A stretch of 8,497 nucleotides of DNA. Origin: Chloroflexota bacterium. Lineage in GTDB: Bacteria > Chloroflexota > Dehalococcoidia > Lucifugimonadales > UBA3495. Positions 1 to 5,800 of the stretch are shown one piece after another (the first letter of the stretch is position 1; each line of letters begins with the position of its first letter). The position numbers were made by a program, and so were the translations under genes. The stretch spans positions 1 through 8,497 of the forward strand of contig JAPPJA010000357.1 in assembly GCA_028874675.1 (NCBI GenBank), read 5' to 3'. A model generated the notes under the pieces. The model saw only the letters and a program-made list of their open reading frames with translations. It searched no databases and was not told the DNA's origin.

Positions 1-1074
1 CCCCGGATGCAGTCCATCCTGGAGCACGCCGTCAAGAGCCTCCACGAGGCCAACGAGCAGGTGGAGGCCGAAAAGCAATACACCATCCTGGACGGGCTGG
101 CCCTGGTGGCCGATCCGAAGTTCCGGCGGGAGGTGCTGGCCAAAGTCAACGACCCCTACCTGCTGCGTTTCTGGGCCCGGGACTTCCTTAGCTGGAACCG
201 GGAGCGCCGCGGCGAGGCCATCGCCCCGGTGCAGACCCGACTGGCCTACTACGCCTCCTCCAAGAAGGCCCGAGCCATCCTGGGCCAGTCCCGCTCCACC
301 ATCAACATCCGCCAGACCATCCTGGACGGCGGCATCCTCTTCGTTTCCACCGCCCAGGGCAGCGTGGGCCGGGACGTGTCCGCCCTAGTGGGGGCGTCCT
401 TGCTCAACCTGGTGGACTCGGTGATAAGGGAGCAGGAAAGCCTGCCCTTGGCCCAGCGGCGGGGGGCGCTGGTGGTGGTGGACGAGATGCAGTCCATGCC
501 GGGCGTCGATTACGAGGCCATGCTCAGCGAGCTGGGCAAGTACGGGGCCAGCTTCATTCTCGCCACCCAGAGCCTGGCCAAGCTGGAGGACCTGTCCCGC
601 ACCATGCGCGACACCATCCTGGCCAACTTGGGCTGTCTGGCGGTGTTCCAGGTGGCGGGCAACGACGCCCGCCAGATGGTGTGGGAACTGGGCCGGGACC
701 GGGTGTCCGAGGAGGACATCGTGTCCCTGGACGTGCACCACTGCTACGTGCGGGCCACCGTGGGCGTGGAGAGGATGCCCGCCTTCTCCATGTCGGTGCT
801 GAAGCCCGAGCCCGGGGACCCGGCCGTAGCCGCTCACATCCGCGCCGGCGCCTGGGCCTACCTGCGGCCCAACGACGCCGGCGACGCCGAGGGTCGGCGG
901 CAGGTGGGCGAGTACCGCCGGCTGCTGGCGGAGCGGGGGCAGGAAGCCGGGACCCAGGCCCCGTGGCAGAACGAGGCGCCGCCGCCCGACGGCGACCGCG
1001 GGGAGTCCGAAGAGGTCCGGGAGTACCGCCGGCTGCTGGCGGCCATGCAGGATGATGAAGGGGAGGTGGAGTGA
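1..1074 (+). CDS. VirD4/TraG-type coupling ATPase, C-terminal part (5' truncated by window)
   Basis: The frame is open through base 1, so the Met at base 7 is probably internal and the Walker A part lies outside the window. Numbering from that Met, a hydrophobic strand ends in a Walker B-like LVVVDE (D159, E160), followed by an ATQS motif near residues 186-189. A block DTILANLGCLAVFQVAGNDA then resembles the C-terminal half of TraG/VirD4/TraD ATPases that carry the TraM-recognition region. Such hexameric motors sit at the inner face of the membrane and pump the relaxase-DNA complex during conjugation. The tail after about residue 290 is charged and low in complexity, with two EYRRLLA copies. 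The TGA stop overlaps the next start (ATGA), so the two genes are probably translationally coupled. A HerA-like or other FtsK/HerA-superfamily ATPase is the main alternative, and the Walker A region would settle it. Confidence 0.75.
   Translation, partial: PRMQSILEHAVKSLHEANEQVEAEKQYTILDGLALVADPKFRREVLAKVNDPYLLRFWARDFLSWNRERRGEAIAPVQTRLAYYASSKKARAILGQSRSTINIRQTILDGGILFVSTAQGSVGRDVSALVGASLLNLVDSVIREQESLPLAQRRGALVVVDEMQSMPGVDYEAMLSELGKYGASFILATQSLAKLEDLSRTMRDTILANLGCLAVFQVAGNDARQMVWELGRDRVSEEDIVSLDVHHCYVRATVGVERMPAFSMSVLKPEPGDPAVAAHIRAGAWAYLRPNDAGDAEGRRQVGEYRRLLAERGQEAGTQAPWQNEAPPPDGDRGESEEVREYRRLLAAMQDDEGEVE
910..1042 (+). repeat. 22-bp direct repeat in the ATPase tail
   Basis: An exact 22-base repeat occurs at 910-931 and 1021-1042, 111 bp apart and therefore in the same reading frame. 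It encodes EYRRLLA in both copies, and each copy is preceded by an acidic or polar stretch. It looks like a duplicated short peptide in a flexible C-terminal tail, possibly a docking motif or simply the result of repeat expansion. Confidence 0.8.
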
Positions 1075-1208
1075 TGATACCGGCAGGTTGCGAGCTGGAT
1101 ATTCTCCGCCGCCTGGCGGAAATGCCCTTCCTGGACCGGCTGGAGCTGGTCGCCCTCTGCCGCCGGTCCCGCAGCGCCGTCTACGGGAGCATGGAACGGC
1201 TGGCGTAG
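1074..1208 (+). pseudogene. N-terminal wHTH fragment of replication-relaxation gene, ended by in-frame TAG
   Basis: An ATG at 1074 overlaps the preceding TGA (ATGA), which is the natural coupled start of the next gene. It encodes 44 residues (ILRRLAEMPFLDRLELVAL and SRSAVYGSMERLA) that read like the first three helices of a winged helix-turn-helix. A TAG at 1206-1208 then stops translation. The same frame continues without another stop to 2723, and the residues after the TAG (RGMVQAI, then RRYCLTTTGLERLA) look like the wing and following helix of the same domain. The intact gene would have had about 549 codons from 1074. The stop could be a real nonsense mutation, an assembly error, or a site of readthrough. 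Recoding of TAG seems unlikely because other genes here use TAG as their stop. Confidence 0.7.
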
Positions 1209-1214
1209 CGGGGG

Positions 1215-2723
1215 ATGGTCCAGGCCATCCCCCACGCTTCGGAGTTGAACTCCCCCACCCGCCGATACTGCCTGACCACCACCGGGCTGGAACGCCTGGC
1301 GGATCTGGAGCGAGTCACGCCGGAGGAACTGCTGGCCACCCGTCCCGTCTCGGCCCGCTGGCGGCGGGCGCTGCTGGAACGGCTGGACGCCCTGGCCGTA
1401 ATATACCGTACCGCCGCCACCTTTCCCCATGCCCAACGCGGCCTGGAGTTCCGGTGGTACCGGTCCGGTGCGGTTGACGCCGGAATCATCTTGCCCGGCG
1501 GACGGACTCTGGCAGTGGTGCGAATGGGCAACGCCGCCGACCGCACCGCCTTCGCCAAGCGGCTCTGGAGGCTTTCCCAGGAAACCCGCCCCGACGCGGT
1601 GCTGCTGCTGGCCCCGGGTCAAGTGCGGCTGCGCCAGGTGAGCCGGATGCTGGACAGCCTGCCTCTGCTGGGTTTCCTGGCCCAGGAGGGCGACGCCGCC
1701 CGCGCCGAAAGCGAGGCGCGGATATGGCAAACTCCCGCCAGTCAGGTGCCGATGAACCTGGCGGAGGTGCTGGAGTACGTGCCCACCGGAGGAGCGCTGC
1801 CCGAAACGGGTCCGGTCCGGCGGGAAGCCGTACCGGCCTACCTGCGGCTGGACCTGGCGGATGATGAGAGCGTCCCACCACACCTGCTGCCCGTCCTGCT
1901 CAAGCGTACAGAGAAACGGGTCTTGGACCTGCTCCATGATTGGCCCTGGCTGACCACGCCCCACCTGGAGCAATTCCTCAGGGTGAACCCCACCAGGGTC
2001 AGCCAGGTGTCGGCGCGGCTGAAGTCCCTGGGCCTGGTAGCGCCGGTGAAGGCGCAGGGGACGCAATTACTGGCCCTGTCGGAGCGGGGGCTGGCCGTCC
2101 TGGCCCGCCGGGACCGCTCCGCCTTGGGCGCTTCCCGCCAGCGGTGGAGCGCCGCCCCGGTAAACGCCGGTGCTCCCCTGGAATGGCGCAACGTCCACGG
2201 CTCCCGCAGCCGCCAGTTACTGCGCCACCTGGACCACACCCAGTCCGTCCACTGGTTCCTGGGCGCGCTGTCCGAGCAATCACGTTCCTGTGGCTGCGAA
2301 CTTCCGCAACTCGACCCGCCCCGGCGGGCGACCAGGTTCTTCCGCCGCGACGGCAGGCTGCACTCGGTGCGCCCCGACGCCTTCGGCGTGCTGCAACGCG
2401 ACGGAACGGAACAACCCTTCTTCCTGGAGTGGGAGCGAAGGGCCGTGCGCCCCGTCACCATGGCGGGCCGCATCGCCCCCTACCTTCGCTACTACTCCGG
2501 CAGCCACCCGCTGGATGACCACGGCGTGATTCCCCGGGTCCTGGTGGTCTTTGACGACGACCTGGCCGCCAGCCATTTTCTGAGGGTGGCAGCCCGGGAG
2601 ATGCGGAAGACCGGGGTGAGGGTGCCCCTGTGGGTGTCCCACCGGGCCGCTCTGGAAAGGCTGGGACCGCTGGGCGCGGCATGGCTGAGGCCAGGTTCCT
2701 TTCACCCCGAATCTGCCTTTTGA
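1215..2723 (+). CDS. Replication-relaxation (Replic_Relax-like) protein, main open part after the TAG
   Basis: This 502-aa frame continues the fragment at 1074-1208. It carries a second winged-helix-like segment at about residues 226-290. A C-terminal core then has RPDA (D388), LEWER (E405, E407) and a hydrophobic strand VLVVFDDD, as expected of plasmid and ICE replication-relaxation proteins with a PD-(D/E)xK-like fold. Residues 1-200 look like a diverged copy of the same arrangement: the end of a wHTH, then a core with VDAGIIL (D88) in which the later acidic position reads VVRMG. Such proteins are often encoded beside TraG-like ATPases and are thought to act in element mobilisation or replication; their biochemistry is poorly known. 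The start at 1215 is only the first Met after the TAG. A G-run directly abuts it, so the ribosome site is poor and expression from here is doubtful. The assignment is from recalled family features, not a search. Confidence 0.65.
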   Translation: MVQAIPHASELNSPTRRYCLTTTGLERLADLERVTPEELLATRPVSARWRRALLERLDALAVIYRTAATFPHAQRGLEFRWYRSGAVDAGIILPGGRTLAVVRMGNAADRTAFAKRLWRLSQETRPDAVLLLAPGQVRLRQVSRMLDSLPLLGFLAQEGDAARAESEARIWQTPASQVPMNLAEVLEYVPTGGALPETGPVRREAVPAYLRLDLADDESVPPHLLPVLLKRTEKRVLDLLHDWPWLTTPHLEQFLRVNPTRVSQVSARLKSLGLVAPVKAQGTQLLALSERGLAVLARRDRSALGASRQRWSAAPVNAGAPLEWRNVHGSRSRQLLRHLDHTQSVHWFLGALSEQSRSCGCELPQLDPPRRATRFFRRDGRLHSVRPDAFGVLQRDGTEQPFFLEWERRAVRPVTMAGRIAPYLRYYSGSHPLDDHGVIPRVLVVFDDDLAASHFLRVAAREMRKTGVRVPLWVSHRAALERLGPLGAAWLRPGSFHPESAF

Positions 2724-2761
2724 CCCGTCCGAAACCAACCTGACGAGAGGGAATGAACTAC

Positions 2762-3508
2762 ATGAAAATCTACTACACGATGGAGGCCGAGGGCCTCCGG
2801 CATCACGTACGCTCCGCCCTAGGAGTGGACGCCCGGGCCTGGAATCGGTTCAACAGCCGGGTACAGGAATGGCGTCGGCAACTGGAATCCCGCTACGCTA
2901 TCCCCGCCGAGCTTGGACTGCACCCCTGCGAGCTTGTTTCCGTCCAGGAGTCCTGCGCCTGCGGTTGCCACCGGCAACCCGAGCCCCGCCAGGGAATTGA
3001 GGTGATTGCCGGGGGGCTACGCCTCATAGAAGACTTTGCCGTAGAATCCGGCGGTGTCGCCGTGACCAACGTCTGCTTGGACAAGAACGACATACCGGCC
3101 TACCGGCAGGTCGGCCTGGACCGGCTCTTCAACCGGATCAACGCCACCGAAGCCCAGGCGGGCGGCCACGCCTTTGTCATCTTCGGCCAGGAGCCTGAGG
3201 AGATGCTCTCCAGCCTCTACCAGCGGCTCAGAAACTACAACCCGGTGCCCATGCGCCACGGTGCCTGCGATGACGGCTGGTATACCCGCAACCTCCCCAT
3301 AGAGAGAGTCATCGGCAGCCCGGCCTTCCGGGACCCCGACGGCGACTGCCTACTCCAGACGGCCGGCCTGGTGGCTCACGCCCTCCTCTGGCGAGAGGCA
3401 CCGCCCGCCACCGACTCCGGTGGCCTGGCCGGAGCATTCGATGTCCTTGACCGTGCTCTGAACCGCCGGGCGGCAAGGCACGATCGCCAGGGCGTGGTAC
3501 GGCGGTGA
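2762..3508 (+). CDS. DUF3800-like protein with substituted acidic positions
   Basis: An in-frame ATG at 2753 also exists, but the purine-rich GAGAGGGA at 2745-2752 abuts it. It lies about 10 bases before ATG 2762, which gives MKIYYTMEAEG, a start resembling DUF3800 relatives. The order of blocks fits that family: a first strand, a helix with WRRQL, a (G/E)LHPCELV segment, a mid-protein IEVIAGGLRLIEDF, a FVIFGQE strand, RNLPIERVIG, and a C-terminal LLQTAGLVAHALL helix. DUF3800 proteins are common on mobile elements and in defence-type islands, and their molecular role is not established. Here the Asp usually seen after the first strand (DES or DEA) reads Met, and the Asp of the usual ADL(V/I)A motif reads Gly. 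A CACGCH cluster sits mid-protein. The gene lies 38 bases after the Replic_Relax stop and just before a strong terminator, so it is probably the last gene of the transfer operon. Activity may be lost. Confidence 0.65.
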   Translation: MKIYYTMEAEGLRHHVRSALGVDARAWNRFNSRVQEWRRQLESRYAIPAELGLHPCELVSVQESCACGCHRQPEPRQGIEVIAGGLRLIEDFAVESGGVAVTNVCLDKNDIPAYRQVGLDRLFNRINATEAQAGGHAFVIFGQEPEEMLSSLYQRLRNYNPVPMRHGACDDGWYTRNLPIERVIGSPAFRDPDGDCLLQTAGLVAHALLWREAPPATDSGGLAGAFDVLDRALNRRAARHDRQGVVRR

Positions 3509-3536
3509 CGGGTCGGCGACGGAGTAATGAACGCAG

Positions 3537-3569
3537 AAAGCCCGGACGGAGCATTCCGTCCGGGCTTTT
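3537..3569 (+). terminator. Strong intrinsic terminator after the DUF3800-like gene
   Basis: A perfect 14-bp stem pairs 3537-3550 with 3555-3568 around a GCAT loop, and TTTT closes the 3' side. It lies 28 bases after the 3508 stop. On the other strand the stem is followed by CTTTCTG, so it may also weakly stop minus-strand transcription arriving from 3639 onward. It separates the plus-strand transfer genes from the convergent minus-strand genes. Confidence 0.92.
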
Positions 3570-3638
3570 CATCTCTGCACTTGCCACTCAACTACTTGTC
3601 CTAGCTCGAATGCAGTCAGCCATTTTCTTCAGCTTAGA

Positions 3639-3873
3639 CTAAAGGTTGTTGTCGTGCGTCTGCTGAGCAGCCATATCCAGAACCAGGCAGACGACCCATA
3701 CGGTCTCTCTGGTCACATCTCCCGGACGCCGCTCCCTTGCCAAGGAGGACAGTTCCTCTATCGCCGCACGGGTCTGCTCATTATCAGCCTAGGCCGTAAA
3801 TGTGCTTCAGGCCCAGCCTGGCTTCCTCATACTCCAAGTAGACTGTGCCGGAGAGTTTCTCTTGCCTGCTCAT
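3639..3873 (-). pseudogene. Small minus-strand gene split by a +1 frameshift
   Basis: Read on the minus strand, ATG at 3873 opens MSRQEKLSGTVYLEYEEA and continues through GLKHIYGLG to a TGA at 3786-3784. Skipping one base at that point (CTA G GCT) continues in a frame with coding character through EQTRAAIEELSSLARE and VWVVCLVLDMAAQQT to a TAG at 3641-3639. The joined product would be about 77 residues, mostly helical. The second frame has a TAG just upstream of the junction, so the shift must fall in a few bases around 3787-3790. I do not recognise the family. Another possible start (ATG 3898, preceded by GGAG) lies 15 bases after the upstream stop but is in a third frame and ends after 23 codons. 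A mutation or a sequencing error is likeliest; programmed frameshifting is possible but nothing specific supports it. Confidence 0.45.
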
Positions 3874-3913
3874 TATTCTCTCTTGACCAGTCGGTCATTT
3901 CTCCGTCCCCTGT

Positions 3914-4312
3914 TCATTCGGCGTAACGGAACATCGACAGGTCATATTGGGTTTCGGTCAAGGACGAGACAACCCTGTCGCCCGCATCGTTGAACTCAAT
4001 CCCTTCTAGTTTCTCATTGGCTAGGAAGCCACCCTCGACGTGGGTTATCGTTCCATCCCTGATTTTCTCGGACAACTGTCCTGCCAAGTAGCTGGTGAAA
4101 CTGTAGGACACGCCGGAACCCTTTCCTCCGATGGGATGCCCGAAGCTGAGGAAGGTATCGGGAAATCGCTCTTTGATGAGGATTGCCGGTTGATACGCGG
4201 TGAGGAAGGGATGCCCGAAGTGATGATTGGGGTCGTGGTAGGTGACGCCGGATAATACTTGGACAACCTTGTCTTCCATGCTGTGCCTATCCCAAAAGCT
4301 CAGAGCCGCCAT
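3914..4312 (-). CDS. Hypothetical protein, 132 aa, family not recognised
   Basis: ATG at 4312 is chosen because AAGGAGG (4327-4321) lies 8 bases upstream. A TTG six bases earlier in frame is only 2 bases from that site. The protein has no signal peptide or clear membrane segment. Visible features are a His-rich YHDPNHHFGHPFLTAYQ near residues 25-42, a glycine-rich GHPIGGKGSG near 58-67, then SYLAGQLSEKI, and an acidic C-terminal half ending LTETQYDLSMFRYAE. The alternation of strands and one helix suggests a small alpha/beta domain, and the His/Asp cluster could bind metal, but no function can be assigned. It is separated from the HTH cluster upstream by a terminator, so it probably has its own promoter. 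A small broken gene follows 41 bases or less downstream. Confidence 0.75.
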   Translation of the reverse strand: MAALSFWDRHSMEDKVVQVLSGVTYHDPNHHFGHPFLTAYQPAILIKERFPDTFLSFGHPIGGKGSGVSYSFTSYLAGQLSEKIRDGTITHVEGGFLANEKLEGIEFNDAGDRVVSSLTETQYDLSMFRYAE

Positions 4313-4320
4313 TGACAATT

Positions 4321-4327
4321 CCTCCTT
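4321..4327 (-). promoter_or_regulatory. Strong Shine-Dalgarno deciding the start at 4312
   Basis: The minus strand reads AAGGAGG here, a near-perfect anti-16S match, 8 bases before ATG 4312. It is the best ribosome site in the window and favours the ATG over the upstream in-frame TTG at 4318. Confidence 0.8.
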
Positions 4328-4408
4328 GGACGCCCGTCTGCTTCGCCGTCAGTAATTCTCATCTATATTAGCATTCCCAAGACACCAGAGAGAGCCGAGG
4401 AGTCAGGA

Positions 4409-4446
4409 ATAAGAAAAAGGCCAGGTGAAGTCATACCACCCGGCCT
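4409..4446 (-). terminator. Intrinsic terminator of the minus-strand HTH cluster
   Basis: On the minus strand, AGGCC-x-GGTG (written on the plus strand at 4418-4427) pairs with CACC-x-GGCCT at 4437-4446. This gives a 10-position stem with one mismatch and a 9-base loop, followed by CTTTTTCTTATT. It lies 50 bases past the 4496 stop and so ends the transcript of the four small genes upstream. The rest of 4319-4495 shows no gene; a promoter for the 4312 gene should lie there, but no convincing -35/-10 pair was found. Confidence 0.8.
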
Positions 4447-4495
4447 CTCATCAGCCTTACAGAGCTTCGTTAGCGAGCCTCCTGCTTCCTTTCGC

Positions 4496-4798
4496 TCATT
4501 CACATACTCCACTTTCAGCCGCTCCCAATTCTTCAGCCCCTTCTTGCCCTCCCGCCTCCGGCAGCAGCAAATGAAGCAGTCCCAGCCGTGCGGCCAGCCC
4601 GAACAGGGCGACCAGGTGGGCGGAATCGGGTCTGACGCCGTTCCGCCAGCGCTTGATCAGCCGAATGTCGATGCGCAGTTCCCGCGCCAGACCCCGCCAG
4701 GAAAATCCTGCGGCCTCTTTGAACCGCACCAGTCTCTGGTGAAAGTCCTCGGGGAAGTGACACTGCTCCACCCTGTAGACCCACCGCTGTCGTCCCAC
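4496..4798 (-). CDS. HTH-type small protein, paralogue B of tandem pair
   Basis: This 100-aa protein is read from a GTG at 4798, with GGAG (4809-4806) 7 bases upstream inside the end of the previous gene, whose TAG is only 4 bases before it. Residues near 15-60 (FPEDFHQRLVRFKEAAGFSW, then IDIRLIKRWRNG) follow the helix pattern of a Cro/C1-like DNA-binding domain, with the recognition helix around IRLIKRW. It aligns without gaps to the gene just upstream, with 19 of 36 residues identical across the core, so the two are tandem duplicates. The C-terminal tail is acidic, rich in Glu, Gly and Ala, with two Leu-rich helical segments before it. It may be a DNA-binding regulator acting with or against its paralogue, possibly as a heterodimer. 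The frame stays open far upstream, but that part is a shadow of the neighbour. Confidence 0.7.
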   Translation of the reverse strand: MGRQRWVYRVEQCHFPEDFHQRLVRFKEAAGFSWRGLARELRIDIRLIKRWRNGVRPDSAHLVALFGLAARLGLLHLLLPEAGGQEGAEELGAAESGVCE

Positions 4799-4802
4799 GG
4801 CT

Positions 4803-5096
4803 CTACTCCATGCCCCGCAACACGACCACCACGTCCCTGCCAGTGATAATGGCCAAGCCCCCTGGCACTTGGATGGCGAAGTCCACCAGGGCCAGCATGG
4901 CCCCGCCTGCGGGTTCGCAGCCCTTCTTGCGCCAGCGCAGCACCTGACGGATGTCCACGCCGATAGCAGTGGCAAATCCATCCCAGGTCAGGCCCGAGGC
5001 CTCCTTCAGCCTGACCAGGCGCGCGCCGAATTCCTCGGGCATCAGGGCGACGCCCGGAACGAAGGTAAATCTCTGTCGCTTGCGCTCACTACTCAT
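4803..5096 (-). CDS. HTH-type small protein, paralogue A of tandem pair
   Basis: ATG at 5096 overlaps the end of the upstream XRE gene by 8 bases (GATGAGTAG), implying translational coupling; the ribosome site itself is weak. The 97-aa product starts with a basic stretch (ERKRQR). It then has MPEEFGARLVRLKEASGLTW and a helix-turn-helix-like GVDIRQVLRWRKKG. After that come a hydrophobic helix (GGAMLALVDFAIQV) and two short strands (LAIITG, DVVVVL). The core matches the downstream paralogue. I infer a sequence-specific DNA-binding protein of the XRE type; its target is unknown. It is the third gene of a four-gene minus-strand cluster that diverges from an XRE/ImmA pair, as expected for regulators controlling an element's decision between silence and transfer. 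The stop is TAG. Confidence 0.75.
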   Translation of the reverse strand: MSSERKRQRFTFVPGVALMPEEFGARLVRLKEASGLTWDGFATAIGVDIRQVLRWRKKGCEPAGGAMLALVDFAIQVPGGLAIITGRDVVVVLRGME

Positions 5097-5331
5097 CAAC
5101 TTTCACCACTATGAAGAGGGCGTTGAAATCCTCCACGCCCAGGACTTTCTGGATAATGCGCCGGACCGACGCCGACGGGCTGCGTTCTCCGCTGAAGAGC
5201 TGGGACATGTAGCCTGAGGTCAGGTCGCAGCGGTCGGCAAACTCGTTCTGGGACATGTTCAATTGGCGGAGCAGGTCCCAGGCCGCCTCCGCTCTCAGAA
5301 TCACCCTTTCGGTGGCGCGCTTACGAGCCAT
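5089..5331 (-). CDS. XRE-family (Cro/C1-type) transcriptional regulator
   Basis: The 80-aa frame from ATG 5331 (MARKRATERV) has GGAAGGGG upstream. A GTG two codons earlier (5337) is a possible alternative start. Residues 18-68 form a standard Cro/C1 helix-turn-helix: WDLLRQLNMSQNEFADRCDL, the turn TSGYMSQLFSG, and SPSASVRRIIQKVLGV. At this length it is essentially one DNA-binding domain plus a short tail, like phage Cro. It overlaps the 69-aa gene upstream by 11 bases and the next HTH gene by 8 bases, so all are likely on one mRNA. It may oppose the XRE protein encoded divergently at 5801. DNA binding is well supported by the fold; the regulated sites are inferred. Confidence 0.88.
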   Translation of the reverse strand: MARKRATERVILRAEAAWDLLRQLNMSQNEFADRCDLTSGYMSQLFSGERSPSASVRRIIQKVLGVEDFNALFIVVKVDE

Positions 5332-5530
5332 GGTCACTGCCCCTTCCGTTGACCTCTCCTTCCCCGTGAGCGTGTCTGTTCAGCGACGGTCCCGTGCCGT
5401 CCGGGCCCTTGGGGTCTGGGTACAGCTCCGGGTGGGCCATGTAATGACGGGCGATAATGCGGGCCAGGATACGCAGACCCTCGATGCGCCGGTACTCCTG
5501 GCTCGTGGTGAGTCCCTGTCTTTTGCTCAA
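5321..5530 (-). CDS. Hypothetical protein, 69 aa, first gene of the minus-strand cluster
   Basis: The start is uncertain. TTG at 5530 begins LSKRQGLTTSQEYRRIEGLR, and the sequence gains clear coding character from here; AGGAG lies about 11 bases upstream. The frame is open back to 5743, but that part has poor coding look and no good ribosome site. Residues 10-35 form an amphipathic helix (EYRRIEGLRILARIIARHYM), followed by a Pro/Gly-rich, His-containing hydrophilic tail. No known domain is recognised. The gene overlaps the XRE gene downstream by 11 bases, so it is probably co-expressed with the HTH proteins and might be a small partner or modulator of them. It could also be a leader frame with no function. 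Confidence 0.5.
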   Translation of the reverse strand: MSKRQGLTTSQEYRRIEGLRILARIIARHYMAHPELYPDPKGPDGTGPSLNRHAHGEGEVNGRGSDHGS

Positions 5531-5701
5531 AACTCTCGGTTCTCCTGGAAGTCTTGCCGGGAAATCCGGTGTCAGCCGCCGGTGGCGCACCGCCGCGCCT
5601 TTGGGTATAATGCCCGAGTAGAACACCCGGTCTATTTCAACAGAGTGTACCAACAGTGCAATCAAAAGCACAATGACCCTTTTGTCCTTTTTAGGCATTG
5701 A

Positions 5702-5730
5702 TTGACAAGTGCTTGCAGGAATGGAACAAT
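5702..5730 (+). promoter_or_regulatory. Candidate sigma-70-type promoter for the XRE/ImmA genes
   Basis: TTGACA at 5702-5707 is a perfect -35 consensus. With a 17-base spacer the -10 is AACAAT (5725-5730), matching the consensus at four of six positions. Transcription would start near 5737, giving a leader of about 65 bases before ATG 5801. A GCAGGAAT copy lies within the spacer, which suits repression by steric block. Confidence 0.5.
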
Positions 5731-5755
5731 AATTCGACAACAATCACGCAGGAAT
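5715..5755 (+). repeat. GCAGGAAT direct repeats, candidate operator
   Basis: GCAGGAAT occurs at 5715-5722 and again at 5748-5755. The spacing is 33 bases, about three helical turns, so both copies would face the same side of the DNA. One lies in the promoter spacer and one just after the expected start site. Eight-base identity could arise by chance, so operator function is only a suggestion. Confidence 0.3.
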
Positions 5756-5800
5756 CAGGAAACATAATATGATTGCAATAGTGGTACGAAGGGTGACGTG

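Larger units (their letters stand above)
5531..5800. promoter_or_regulatory. Divergent AT-rich control region between the two regulator blocks
   Basis: This stretch of about 270 bases lies between a minus-strand start (5530) and a plus-strand start (5801). The part from about 5640 is much richer in A+T than its flanks. It holds a plus-strand promoter, a pair of GCAGGAAT direct repeats, and TGATTG at 5699-5704 and 5770-5775, with its inverse CAATCA at 5741-5746. A CAAAAG/CTTTTG inverted pair lies at 5663-5668 and 5679-5684. No convincing -35/-10 pair was found for the minus-strand cluster, though one is expected here. The layout is that of a regulatory switch bound by HTH proteins from either side. 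Confidence 0.55.

Noticed and set aside
1206..1208. General reassignment of TAG to a sense codon in this element
   Set aside because: Genes ending at 5089 and 4803, and the broken gene ending at 3639, use TAG as a natural stop, placed just where the next gene begins or the protein should end.
858..2066. A long antisense open frame of about 400 codons on the minus strand
   Set aside because: It lies opposite the ATPase tail and the replication-relaxation gene, is low in complexity (Gln, Gly, Pro, Arg rich) and has no recognisable domain. High GC creates such antisense frames.
3654..3926. A 90-codon plus-strand open frame in the gap after the terminator
   Set aside because: Its translation has no coding character and no ribosome site, and the opposite strand explains the segment better as a frameshifted gene.
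5663..5684. CAAAAG/CTTTTG inverted repeat as a terminator
   Set aside because: The stem has only six bases, mostly A-T, with a 10-base loop and no GC core, too weak to call.
5531..5743. Extension of the 69-aa gene to a 140-aa protein beginning near 5743 or 5698
   Set aside because: No Shine-Dalgarno precedes these starts, and the extra residues occupy the region where divergent promoters and repeats lie.
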